64,000 bases of DNA from Thermaceae bacterium (GTDB lineage: Bacteria > Deinococcota > Deinococci > Deinococcales > Marinithermaceae): assembly GCA_026985615.1 (NCBI GenBank), contig JALSQD010000051.1, forward strand, positions 1-64,000, read 5' to 3'. Position numbers and translations under genes: made by a program. Numbering within the stretch: position 1 is the stretch's first letter; every line of letters begins with the position of its first letter. The notes beneath the pieces were generated by a model that made no database searches, was not told the DNA's origin, and saw only the letters and a program-made list of their open reading frames with translations. Shown in pieces: positions 9,434 through 18,457 of this stretch.

Positions 9434-9664
9434 CTAGCGCGGGATCTTGCTGATGACGATAGAAAGCACGATGAAAGCACCCCCGAGCCAGATCGTCACC
9501 CGGTAGAGCCCACCGGTGACGCCTCGGGCCGCGAAGAGGTCGGTGGCGCCGCCACCAAGGAAGTCGCCCCCGCCCTGCTTGGGCTCCTGGAGGAGCACCA
9601 CCCAGACGAGCCCCGCCGCTACGGCAAGGTAAACGAGAATCAAGAGCGTGTACAGAATACCCAT
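9434..9664 (-). CDS. secG: preprotein translocase subunit SecG
   Basis: 76 residues, normal for SecG. Small inner-membrane partner of SecYE. Two TM helices: ILYTLLILVYLAVAAGLVWV (about 3-22) and IWLGGAFIVLSIVISKI (about 58-74). Between them is the conserved cytoplasmic loop LLQEPKQGGGDFLGGGATDLFAARG. The GGAGG of GGAGGACGACATG is the ribosome binding site. It starts 23 nt after the 3' end of tRNA-Leu on the same strand, so both probably share one transcript; secG next to a leucine tRNA is also seen in E. coli. Confidence 0.93.
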   Translation of the reverse strand: MGILYTLLILVYLAVAAGLVWVVLLQEPKQGGGDFLGGGATDLFAARGVTGGLYRVTIWLGGAFIVLSIVISKIPR

Positions 9665-9687
9665 GTCGTCCTCCTACGTCGCTGCTG

Positions 9688-9774
9688 TGGTGCCGGGAGC
9701 GGGACTCGAACCCGCACAGCCTCGCGGCCGGTAGATTTTGAGTCTACTGCGTCTACCAATTCCGCCATCCCGGC
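9688..9774 (-). tRNA. tRNA-Leu(CAA)
   Basis: 87 nt including an encoded 3' CCA. The acceptor stem pairs GCCGGGA with TCCCGGC. The D-arm is TGGCGGAATTGGTAGACGCA. Anticodon stem GTAGA/TCTAC holds loop CTCAAAA, giving anticodon CAA (Leu, reads TTG). The long variable arm (CGGCCGCGAGGCTGT region) is that of a class II tRNA, and the T-arm is GCGGG TTCGAGT CCCGC. Confidence 0.96.
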
Positions 9775-9789
9775 GCGCGTCCGCCCCTT

Positions 9790-9819
9790 ACTATAGGGTC
9801 GCGCCGCGAGGGTCGTCAA
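9790..9819 (-). promoter_or_regulatory. strong sigma-A promoter of tRNA-Leu/secG
   Basis: On the minus strand TTGACG (9819-9814) and TATAGT (9795-9790) are 18 nt apart; transcription would begin about 8 nt before the mature tRNA 5' end. The -35 overlaps the stop codon of the HAD gene. Confidence 0.8.
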
Positions 9820-10493
9820 CCAGACGGGTCCGCTCTGGACCAAACCCTCCAGCCGCGCGAGCGCGCCAGCGCCGCCAGCGCGGCATCGGGGTAGACGGCC
9901 ACGGGCTCACGGGCGAGCTCGAGCAGGTAACGGTCGCTGATGGTGTCGCCGTAGGCGCGGTCCGGGCCCCTCCCCAGGAGCTCAAGCACACGCCGCGCCT
10001 TCTCGCGGCCCACGTTGACCTCGCCTGCGGGACGGGCCTCGCATACGCCGTCGAGGCAGACGAGCGGCGTACCCAGCGTCTGCACACCCTCTCCCACCCT
10101 CCGCGCGAAGGCATCGAGCACCGGAGCGTAGGTGCCCGAGGCCAGCAGCACCTGCACGCCCGCGCCGAGCCCGGCGCGCAGCTCGGCCAGCACGTCCTCG
10201 CGGCGCTGGGCCCAGAGCTCCTCTGCGGCTACCCACTCGGCCATACGCTCGACCTCGTCCTGGGTTATGCCCTCGAAGACCCCGGCCAGGTCCTGCATCC
10301 AGCGGTTTTGGTAACGCCGCTTGTCGATGAGCCCCGCCTTGGCCAGAAGCGCACCTGGCAGGCGCGCCAGGAAGAAACGGCGATAGGCCGAGCGCCGGCC
10401 GTTTTGCACGAGCCAACGCCCCACACCCTTCCAGGTCTCCCCGGTGGTGAGGGTGCCCTCGACATCGTAGACCCAGACCTCCGGCTCAGCCAT
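9816..10493 (-). CDS. HAD-superfamily hydrolase (subclass IB-like)
   Basis: 225 residues. Probable small-molecule phosphatase. Motif I is VWVYDVEGTLTTGETW (residues about 5-20), with nucleophile Asp but Glu where phosphatases usually have Asp. Motif II is LLASGTYAPVLDAF (Ser), and the motif III/IV region is RDRAYGDTISDRYLLELA (GD...SD). An alpha-helical cap lies between motifs I and II. I chose the ATG at 10493 (MAEPEVWVYD) because motif I follows directly. It overlaps the stop of the MBL-hydrolase gene by 8 nt, so the two are cotranscribed. The substrate is unknown. Confidence 0.82.
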   Translation of the reverse strand: MAEPEVWVYDVEGTLTTGETWKGVGRWLVQNGRRSAYRRFFLARLPGALLAKAGLIDKRRYQNRWMQDLAGVFEGITQDEVERMAEWVAAEELWAQRREDVLAELRAGLGAGVQVLLASGTYAPVLDAFARRVGEGVQTLGTPLVCLDGVCEARPAGEVNVGREKARRVLELLGRGPDRAYGDTISDRYLLELAREPVAVYPDAALAALARSRGWRVWSRADPSG

Positions 10494-11388
10494 CGCCCAA
10501 CCTTTCGGGATGCACCTTGCGCCAATAGCGCGCAAGCCCGGGGATACTCATCCAGGCAGGGTCCGCGATCTCATACTCCTCGAGCGCCTCCTCGTCCAAT
10601 CCCGCGGCCCGCAGCTCGCCCTCGACCAGCTCCTGAAAGCGCGCGATCATCGCCTCTTCCCCGAGCCCCGCGCGCATCCAATCGAGTACCCGGTCGGCCC
10701 AGCGGAAGATACGGTCTTCCAGGTCATCCAGGTGCGCGGCCACGTCGGCGTAGGCGCCGAAGTGGGTGGGTCGGATCTCGGCGGCCCCCAGGCTGCGCAG
10801 GCGGTCGAGCGAGGCCTTCCACAGCTCAAGGTGGATCTCGGGGGGCGGGAAGGGCGGCACCACCGGCCCGCCGCCGATGCGCACGCCGCCCACGTCGCCG
10901 GAGAAGATCACCCCGTCGGTCAACCAGGCGTGGTGGTGCCCGGCGTGGCCCGGGGTGTCGAGGGCTAGGAACCGGGCGTCGCCCACGCGCACCTCCTCGC
11001 CGTCCTCCACGGCGCGCACGCGCGCCGCGGGCACCGAGCCCGAACGGCCCCAGAGCTTCTCCATCTGATCGCCGTAGATGCGGCTCGCACTCTCCCACAA
11101 ACGCGAAGGGTCGACGAGGTGGGGCGCGCCCTTGGGGTGGACGTAGACCACCGGCGCCCCGTCGGCCACCAGCCGCCAGGCGGCGCCGGCGTGGTCGAGG
11201 TGGATGTGGGAGACGAAGACCGCCTGCAGGTCGGCCGGGAGGACGCCGCGTTCGGCCAGGGCCGCCTTCAGGTGCGGGTAGGTGGACTCGGGGCCGGTCT
11301 CCGCGAGCACGGGCCCCGCGGAGGTCTCGACGAGGTAGGCCGCGATCGTGCGCGGCCGCATGAACTGCAGGTCCAGGGTGTGGATCAT
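10486..11388 (-). CDS. MBL-fold metallo-hydrolase
   Basis: 300 residues. Metallo-beta-lactamase fold enzyme with the metal motif SHIHLDHAG (about residues 60-68), a later His in TPGHAGHHHAW, and Asp in FSGDVGGV (about 166-173). The final His is likely in IRPTHFGAY. The C-terminal helical extension (about 230-300) is like that of small-molecule hydrolases or lactonases rather than ribonucleases. A TAAACT box ends 6 nt before the ATG, so the mRNA is probably leaderless. It is first in a two-gene operon with the HAD hydrolase. The substrate cannot be assigned. Confidence 0.85.
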   Translation of the reverse strand: MIHTLDLQFMRPRTIAAYLVETSAGPVLAETGPESTYPHLKAALAERGVLPADLQAVFVSHIHLDHAGAAWRLVADGAPVVYVHPKGAPHLVDPSRLWESASRIYGDQMEKLWGRSGSVPAARVRAVEDGEEVRVGDARFLALDTPGHAGHHHAWLTDGVIFSGDVGGVRIGGGPVVPPFPPPEIHLELWKASLDRLRSLGAAEIRPTHFGAYADVAAHLDDLEDRIFRWADRVLDWMRAGLGEEAMIARFQELVEGELRAAGLDEEALEEYEIADPAWMSIPGLARYWRKVHPERLGDG

Positions 11389-11394
11389 GGTTCC

Positions 11395-11400
11395 AGTTTA
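11395..11400 (-). promoter_or_regulatory. -10 box for leaderless MBL-hydrolase mRNA
   Basis: TAAACT on the minus strand, 6 nt before the ATG at 11388; no Shine-Dalgarno sequence is present. Confidence 0.5.
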
Positions 11401-11412
11401 CGCGAGGGGGTC

Positions 11413-12450
11413 CTAGGGGCTCGTCGAGGCCCGAACCTGTAGCTTGGGCTCGAAGCGGCGCTCGCGCGGCTCTGGCTGCGCCCCCTGCAACCGCTCGATG
11501 AGCATGCGGGCGGCCGCCCGCCCCATCGCCTCGACCGGCTGCTCTAGCGTCGAAAGACCCCGCTCGGCGGTCCAGGGCTGCCCGTCGAAACCGAGGATGC
11601 GCACGTCCCGACCCACCACGAGCCCGCGGCGCTCCGCCTCCTCGGCCACGCCCAGCGCCACCACATCGGCGGCGGCGAAGACGTTGAGCGGCGGCTCGGC
11701 CAGGGTGAGGAAGCGCTGCAACGCCATCTGCCCGCCCTCGGCCGAGAGGCGGGTGCGGTAGAGGTGCTCGGGCGCCAGCGGCCGTCGCGCGGCGGCAAGC
11801 GCCTGACGAAAACCCCCCAGCCGCGACGAGAAAACGGTGCTCGCGAACACGCGGTCGAGCTCCTCCTCGATCTGAACGGCAAAGATGGGGCCGCCGAGCT
11901 CGAGCAGGTGTTCTGCCGCCATGCGGCCGCCCAGGGCGTTGTCGAGGTAGGCCGAGTCGTAAGCGCGGCTCTGGGCGTCCACCATCACCACAGGCCGGTC
12001 GGTGGGCAGGCGCCCGCCGGGAAAGCGTTCGGAGAGATCGTAGCTGGCCACGATGAGGCCGTCGGTGTGATAGGCCAGCGCCGACGAGTTCAGGAAACGC
12101 TCGAGCCGCTTGCGCGAAAGTAGCGGAAACAACGCCAGGTCGTAGCGCTGCGCACCCAGCTCCTCCTCGATGCCCTCGATCAGACGCAGGTAGAACTCAG
12201 TGCCCACGAAGGGCAGCAATACCGAGACGGTGTAGCTGCGCCCACCAGCGATGCGGCGCGCGTGCGGGTTGGGCACGTAGCCCAACTTTTCCATGACCGC
12301 CTGCACCTTGGCGCGGGTCTCGGGCCGCACGGCGGGCGAGTTGTTGATGACGCGGCTCACCGTACCGATGCCGACCCCCGCCTCGCGGGCGACGTCGTCA
12401 ATCGTGGGCGCGCTGCGGCGCTTGCTGGGCGGCTTGGAACCGGTTCCCAC
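11413..12450 (-). CDS. LacI-family transcriptional regulator
   Basis: 345 residues from a GTG at 12450. The DNA-binding domain is TIDDVAREAGVGIGTVSRVI with NNSPAVRPETRAKV (about residues 14-50), followed by the hinge helix region NPHARRIAGG. The periplasmic-binding-protein-like ligand domain covers about 60-330 (VLLPFVGTEFYLRLIEGIEE; VRILGFDGQPW). Upstream ATGs (for example 12498) would add residues unlike the family and overlap the divergent gene, whereas this GTG gives a typical length. A perfect AACCGGTT-centred palindrome lies inside its first codons, suggesting autoregulation and control of the divergent plsY-like/ABC-F genes. The effector, probably a sugar in this family, is unknown. 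Confidence 0.9.
   Translation of the reverse strand: MGTGSKPPSKRRSAPTIDDVAREAGVGIGTVSRVINNSPAVRPETRAKVQAVMEKLGYVPNPHARRIAGGRSYTVSVLLPFVGTEFYLRLIEGIEEELGAQRYDLALFPLLSRKRLERFLNSSALAYHTDGLIVASYDLSERFPGGRLPTDRPVVMVDAQSRAYDSAYLDNALGGRMAAEHLLELGGPIFAVQIEEELDRVFASTVFSSRLGGFRQALAAARRPLAPEHLYRTRLSAEGGQMALQRFLTLAEPPLNVFAAADVVALGVAEEAERRGLVVGRDVRILGFDGQPWTAERGLSTLEQPVEAMGRAAARMLIERLQGAQPEPRERRFEPKLQVRASTSP
12436..12447. promoter_or_regulatory. probable LacI-family operator
   Basis: GGAACCGGTTCC is a perfect 12-bp palindrome with the central CG and flanking AA/TT typical of LacI/GalR-family operators. It lies at codons 2-5 of the LacI gene and about 50 nt upstream of the divergent plsY-like start. Confidence 0.6.
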
Positions 12451-12463
12451 TTCCGGCTTAGTG

Positions 12464-12469
12464 TATCCT
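12464..12469 (+). promoter_or_regulatory. candidate -10 box for the plsY-like/ABC-F operon
   Basis: TATCCT in the intergenic stretch, followed by GGGAAG as ribosome binding site before the ATG at 12497. No good -35 is seen. On the opposite strand TACACT (12465-12460) could serve the LacI gene. Confidence 0.35.
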
Positions 12470-12496
12470 AGGCGCTGGAGCCTTGGGAAGACGGTC

Positions 12497-13075
12497 ATGA
12501 GTACGAACGACGGGACCCTCATCCTCTCCAGCTACCTCATTGGATCGGTCAGCTGGGGTCTGATCTTTGGCTTCGCCCACGGCCTCGACCTCCGGCGCAA
12601 GGACCTCCCGGGCGGCTCGGGCGTCTTCCGCCAGCTGGGGCCGTTCTGGGGCGTGCTCACCGCCGTGCTGGACGCGGGCAAGGGCGCGCTCGTGGCCTGG
12701 CTGGCCCAGAGTGCCTCCCCTGCCGCGGTCCCCTGGATGGCCACAGCGGTCGTGGCCGGCCACTGCTGGCCGGTGTTCTTCGGCTTTTCCGGCGGGGGCG
12801 GGCTCGCCCCCAGCCTGGGTTTCTTTTTGGTCTTCAGGCCACAGGTCACGCTGGCCGCGCTGCTCGTTGTGGCCGCGGTGGCGCTGCTCTACTATCCCTG
12901 GTGGAGACGCACGGGCGGGGTGCTGGGCATCTACCCGCTGCCCTTCGCCGCACTCTTCGGCTACGCCTACGCGCTCTGGCTGCTACGGGGCGACGTGGTG
13001 GGCTTTCGCGCCATGCTGGGCGTGACCGTGGTCGTCCTCGTGCGCGGCTTGCGCATCCTGCAAGGCAAACACTGA
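12497..13075 (+). CDS. divergent PlsY-like membrane protein (glycerol-3-phosphate acyltransferase family)
   Basis: 192 residues with about five TM segments. The layout matches PlsY, which acylates glycerol-3-phosphate from acyl-phosphate: SYLIGSVSWGLIFG at the N terminus, VLDAGKGALVAWLAQ after motif 1, AGHCWPVFFGFSGGGG at motif 2/3. Motif 1, usually GSGNIGATN, reads LPGGSGVFRQLG here, and the usual GGKGVAT reads GGGGLAP, so the conserved Asn and Lys are replaced. It may be a paralogue with a changed substrate or no acyltransferase activity. The ATG at 12497 has GGGAAG six nt upstream. The ABC-F gene begins 2 nt after its stop. Confidence 0.7.
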   Translation: MSTNDGTLILSSYLIGSVSWGLIFGFAHGLDLRRKDLPGGSGVFRQLGPFWGVLTAVLDAGKGALVAWLAQSASPAAVPWMATAVVAGHCWPVFFGFSGGGGLAPSLGFFLVFRPQVTLAALLVVAAVALLYYPWWRRTGGVLGIYPLPFAALFGYAYALWLLRGDVVGFRAMLGVTVVVLVRGLRILQGKH

Positions 13076-13077
13076 CC

Positions 13078-14934
<1,857 letters not shown>

Positions 14935-14964
14935 GGGGTGTGGGTGCAAGGGGCGGGACAGGGG
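14935..14964 (+). repeat. G-rich tract with quadruplex pattern 1
   Basis: Five runs of three or four G on the plus strand with loops of 1-5 nt, beginning at the base after the ABC-F stop codon. This is a canonical G-quadruplex pattern by eye. The rest of the stretch 14935-15432 holds no gene I can support. Confidence 0.6.
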
Positions 14965-15104
14965 TTGGCCACGATTCAGATAGCGGACGCTTGGCTCCGT
15001 CAGCGCCAACAACCGCCACCCCAGCCCCCGGGAGGGAGCATTGCCTTGCGGCAACGTAACAGTGGATCTTGGGCGCGGCATGGGCCCGATTGGACGGCTT
15101 CGCC

Positions 15105-15135
15105 GGGGTATGGGATGTAGGGGATGGGAGGTGGG
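15105..15135 (+). repeat. G-rich tract with quadruplex pattern 2
   Basis: GGGG-TAT-GGG-ATGTA-GGGG-AT-GGG and a further GGG at 15133-15135, on the plus strand, in the middle of the 498-nt gene-free stretch. Confidence 0.6.
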
Positions 15136-15200
15136 ATAACCAGGCTTCGTATCCGACGCACCGCCCACGATCTCGTCAGCAGGCTTCTTAGAACCAAAAC

Positions 15201-15237
15201 CTACACCCTACACCCTACACCCTACACCCCACCCCCC
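15201..15237 (-). repeat. four tandem CTACACC heptamers plus C-run (G-quadruplex pattern on minus strand)
   Basis: CTACACC is repeated four times exactly (15201-15228), then C-runs continue to 15237. On the minus strand this reads as GGGTGTA-type repeats with five G-runs, similar in look to a telomere repeat. I cannot identify an element. Confidence 0.75.
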
Positions 15238-15419
15238 TACCTCCCGCTTTTCTCGTATCCCCGGACGACCGAAGCTGTTGGTCGAAGGGGACCCGGGATC
15301 CATGCCGGGCGAACAGCTGAGATTAAGTTGCCGTTGATTGGCCTACCACATGCCACGAGCTACGGGTTCCAGGCCAGCCCCGCCACTGCGACCTGCCACA
15401 CGCCAATACCCCCTTCTGC

Positions 15420-15425
15420 TACCAT
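15420..15425 (+). promoter_or_regulatory. -10 box for leaderless FAH-family mRNA
   Basis: TACCAT preceded by TGC (extended -10), ending 7 nt before the ATG at 15433, with no Shine-Dalgarno. Confidence 0.5.
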
Positions 15426-15432
15426 CAAAACC

Positions 15433-16194
15433 ATGAAGATGCTCCGTTTCCGCAAAGACGGCCGGGTGCAGTGGGGCTGGCTGATGGGCGAGGAGCACGT
15501 GACCCCCATGCGCAAGCTGGACGGCGAGCCCGCCGGCGAGGTCTACCCCATCCACGATCTCGAGCTGCTTCCACCCGCCGAGCCCAGCAAGATCGTTTGT
15601 GTGGGCCGCAACTACGCCGACCACATCAAGGAAATGGGGCACAGCTTCGGCGAAGAGCTGCCGGCCGAGCCCGGTCTCTTCCTCAAGGCGCCCAACACCC
15701 TGGTGCCCTCGGGGGCCGAGGTCGCCTACCCTGACTGGACCAGCGAGCTCCACTACGAAGGAGAGCTGGCCGCAGTCATCGGACAGACCGCCCGGAACGT
15801 GAGCAAAGAGGAGGCGCTCGGCTACGTGCTGGGCTATACCAACGCCCTGGACCTGACCGCGCGCGACAAACAGAAGAGCGACCTGCAGTGGATCCGGGCC
15901 AAAAGCGCCGACGGCTTTTTGCCGCTGGGCCCGGTGCTGGAAACCGAGCTGGACCCGAACGCCACGACGGTGCGCACCTGGGTGAACGGCGAGCTGCGCC
16001 AGGAGGCGAGCACCAAGTTGATGATCTTCCCCCTGGCGCGCGTCATCAGCTACGTTTCCCGGTTCATGACGCTCGAACCGGGCGACGTCATCCTCACCGG
16101 CACGCCCAGCGGTGTGGGGCCGCTAGCGCGCGGTGATCGGGTCCGCGTCGAAGTGGAGGGCGTGGGCGCGCCGCTCGAGGTCACCATCGTCTGA
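15433..16194 (+). CDS. fumarylacetoacetate hydrolase (FAH) family protein
   Basis: 253 residues, the size of the FAHD1/HpcE-type enzymes that hydrolyse or decarboxylate acylpyruvates and oxo-diacids. KIVCVGRNYADHIKEMG (about 53-69) carries the His-Glu pair of the lid. SELHYEGELAAVIG supplies two metal-binding Glu, and YTNALDLTARDKQ the metal-binding Asp. The C-terminal LEPGDVILTGTPSGVGPLARGD is a hallmark. The ATG at 15433 fits a TACCAT -10 seven nt upstream. It is followed after 30 nt by the DUF454 gene. The exact substrate is not readable; oxaloacetate decarboxylation or aromatic breakdown are both possible. Confidence 0.88.
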   Translation: MKMLRFRKDGRVQWGWLMGEEHVTPMRKLDGEPAGEVYPIHDLELLPPAEPSKIVCVGRNYADHIKEMGHSFGEELPAEPGLFLKAPNTLVPSGAEVAYPDWTSELHYEGELAAVIGQTARNVSKEEALGYVLGYTNALDLTARDKQKSDLQWIRAKSADGFLPLGPVLETELDPNATTVRTWVNGELRQEASTKLMIFPLARVISYVSRFMTLEPGDVILTGTPSGVGPLARGDRVRVEVEGVGAPLEVTIV

Positions 16195-16224
16195 GCGGAC
16201 GCTCGCCCGACCAAGGAGCCGCCC

Positions 16225-16647
16225 GTGCGACGACCCCTGCACCCTACCCTCTTTACCGCCCTCGGCCTCGTCTTCCTCGCGCTAGCGGGGCTGGGAGCGC
16301 TGCTGCCGGTGCTGCCCACCACGCCCTTCGTCCTGCTGGCCCTCTGGGCGCTGGCCAAGGGCTCGCCCCGCCTTCACGCCTACCTGCTGAACCACCGCCG
16401 CTTCGGAGCTACGGCCCGCGCCTGGGAAGAGCAACGGGCCATTCCATTGCGCGGCAAGGTGCTGGCCACGACAACGGTAACCCTCACGGCCCTCTACTTG
16501 ATCGCCTTTTCCGAACTCCCCGTATGGTTCGTGGGGATCTCGGTCGCACTCATGGCCTACGGCGTCGCCTTCGTGCTCACGCGCCCCACCGCGAAACCAG
16601 GCCCGAGGCCAAAAACAGAGCGCAAGGCCGAACGAACCCGCAGTTGA
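16225..16647 (+). CDS. DUF454 (YbaN-family) inner-membrane protein
   Basis: 140 residues with a typical DUF454 pattern: an N-terminal TM pair (LGLVFLALAGLGALLPVLPTTPF, with the conserved PVLPTTPF), a cytoplasmic loop SPRLHAYLLNHRRFGATAR, then two more TM helices (VLATTTVTLTALYLIAFSEL; WFVGISVALMAYGVAFVL). The function of the family is unknown. The start is a GTG at 16225 chosen because AAGGAG lies 6 nt upstream. It ends one base before the converging tmrA gene. Confidence 0.88.
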   Translation: MRRPLHPTLFTALGLVFLALAGLGALLPVLPTTPFVLLALWALAKGSPRLHAYLLNHRRFGATARAWEEQRAIPLRGKVLATTTVTLTALYLIAFSELPVWFVGISVALMAYGVAFVLTRPTAKPGPRPKTERKAERTRS

Positions 16648-16648
16648 G

Positions 16649-18457
16649 TTAACCCACCTCGGCGTACTGCAACTCGTAGAGCTTGGCGTAGTAGCCGCCG
16701 GCGGCCAGCAGCTCGGTGTGGCTGCCCTCCTCGACGATCCGCCCCTTGCGGAAGACGAGGATGCGGTCCACGCCCTGGATGGTCGAGAGGCGGTGGGCGA
16801 TGATGATCGAGGTGCGCCCTTCCATCACCCGCTCCATCGCGTGCTGGATCTGCCGCTCGGTCTCGGTGTCCACGCTGGCAGTGGCCTCGTCGAGGATGAG
16901 CAGGATGTCGGGGTTGTGGAGCACCGCCCGGGCCAGCGCAATGAGCTGCTTCTGCCCGGTGGAAAGCCCGCCGCCGCGCTCGGTGAGCATGGTCTGGTAG
17001 CCTTGCGGCAGCTTCTCGATGAACTCGTGCGCACCCACGAACTTGCACACCTCGACGATGCGCTCCATGGGAATCTCCTCGTCGCCCAGACGCAGGTTGA
17101 ACTCGATGGTGCCCGAGAAGAGGAAGGGGTCTTGCAACACGATGCCGATGGCGCGGCGCAGGTCGCGCTGGCGGTAGTCGCGCACGTCGTGACCGTCGAT
17201 CATGACCCGCCCCTGCTGCACGTCGTAGAAGCGGGCGATGAGGCTGACCGTGCTCGTCTTGCCCGCCCCGGTGGCCCCCACGAGCGCCACCTTCTCGCCG
17301 GGGCGGATATGGAAGTTGACGTCGCGCAGCACCCACTCGTCGTCGGCCACCTCCTCTTCGGGGGACTTGTAGGCGAACCAGACGTGCTCGAAGCGGATGT
17401 CGCCCTCGAAGCGCTCCACCGGCAGGGCGTCGGGTTTGTCGGTGACCTCTTCCGGGGTGTCGAGCAGCTTGAAGATGCGTTCGGCCGAGGCCATGGCGGC
17501 CTGGAAGATGTTGAACTTGTCGGACATGTCCTGAATGGGCTGGAAGAAGTTGCGCACGTAGTCGAGAAAAGCCACGAGCAAGCCAAAGGTGATCGCCCCC
17601 TGAATGACGGCCCCGCCACCGTACCAGATCACCGCCGCAACGGTGGCCTCGCCCAGAAACCCCACCAGCGGGTAAAACATCGAGAACCACCAGATCACCA
17701 GCACCCAGGCGTCGCGCAACTCGCGGTTGACCACGTCGAAGCGGCGCTCCTGCCGCTCTTCCTGGGCGAAAAGCTGGGTGGTCTCCACACCGGAGAGGTT
17801 CTCCTGGAGCGAGGCGTTGACCCGCGCCAGCTTGATGCGCATGATCCGGTAGGCGTCGCGCATGCCGATGCGGATACGGGTGGTGGCCCAAAGCAACACC
17901 GGCATGACCGCGAAGGTGATGAGGGCCATCTTCCAGTTGAGGTAGAGCATGAAGCCCATGATGCCGACGAGCATGAAGAAGTCGGCCAGGAAGCCGACGA
18001 GGCCGCCGGTGATGAACTGGTTGATGGCGTCCACGTCGGAGGTGATGCGGGTGAGGAGGCGCCCCACGGGAGTGCGGTCGAAGTAGCCCAGGTGCAGCCG
18101 CTGGATCTTGCGAAAGATGTCGGAGCGCAGGTCGAAGAGCACGTGCTGCCCCAGCCAGGCCAGCGCGTAGACCTGGGTGTAGCGGGCGGCGAAGTCGAGC
18201 AGCCGCACGCCCACGAAGAGGCCGCTGGCCACGAGCAGTACGCGGTAACGCTCGGCCAGCGTCGCCGCCGTGGTGGGCACCAGGGCGTGGTCGATGGCGT
18301 ACTTGAGGATGAGGGGCAGGACGTTAGCGGTCAAGGTGGTGAGCAGAAGCGCCACCAGCGCCAGCACCACGACCTTCCAGTAGGGAAAGGTGTAGCGCAG
18401 GATGCGCCGGGCCAGTTTGGGATCGAAGGACTTCCTGAAGGCCTCGTCTTCGTACAC
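16649..18457 (-). CDS. tmrA: heterodimeric ABC multidrug exporter, TmrA-like half (canonical ATPase)
   Basis: 602 residues. N-terminal six-helix export domain (about 20-320) and C-terminal ATPase. Walker A GATGAGKTS, signature LSTGQKQLIALARAVL, Walker B ILLILDEATASVD with the catalytic Glu, H-loop in IIAHRLSTIQGVD. The size and the pairing with a second half having Asp at the catalytic position match TmrAB of Thermus thermophilus, a TAP-like peptide/drug/lipid exporter. The GTG start at 18457 shares one base with the stop of tmrB (TAGTG), so the two are translated together. The gene symbol rests on this architecture, not on a database match. Confidence 0.85.
   Translation of the reverse strand: MYEDEAFRKSFDPKLARRILRYTFPYWKVVVLALVALLLTTLTANVLPLILKYAIDHALVPTTAATLAERYRVLLVASGLFVGVRLLDFAARYTQVYALAWLGQHVLFDLRSDIFRKIQRLHLGYFDRTPVGRLLTRITSDVDAINQFITGGLVGFLADFFMLVGIMGFMLYLNWKMALITFAVMPVLLWATTRIRIGMRDAYRIMRIKLARVNASLQENLSGVETTQLFAQEERQERRFDVVNRELRDAWVLVIWWFSMFYPLVGFLGEATVAAVIWYGGGAVIQGAITFGLLVAFLDYVRNFFQPIQDMSDKFNIFQAAMASAERIFKLLDTPEEVTDKPDALPVERFEGDIRFEHVWFAYKSPEEEVADDEWVLRDVNFHIRPGEKVALVGATGAGKTSTVSLIARFYDVQQGRVMIDGHDVRDYRQRDLRRAIGIVLQDPFLFSGTIEFNLRLGDEEIPMERIVEVCKFVGAHEFIEKLPQGYQTMLTERGGGLSTGQKQLIALARAVLHNPDILLILDEATASVDTETERQIQHAMERVMEGRTSIIIAHRLSTIQGVDRILVFRKGRIVEEGSHTELLAAGGYYAKLYELQYAEVG

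Noticed and set aside
12498..12522. Upstream ATG starts for the LacI regulator
   Set aside because: They would add residues unlike the family and overlap the start of the divergent gene; the GTG at 12450 gives a normal length.
14965..15104. Possible small RNA (SRP or other) in the gene-free stretch
   Set aside because: I looked for the SRP RNA core and tRNA-like arms on both strands and found none.
15201..15237. CRISPR-like array
   Set aside because: The heptamers are directly adjacent with no spacers, and no cas genes are present.
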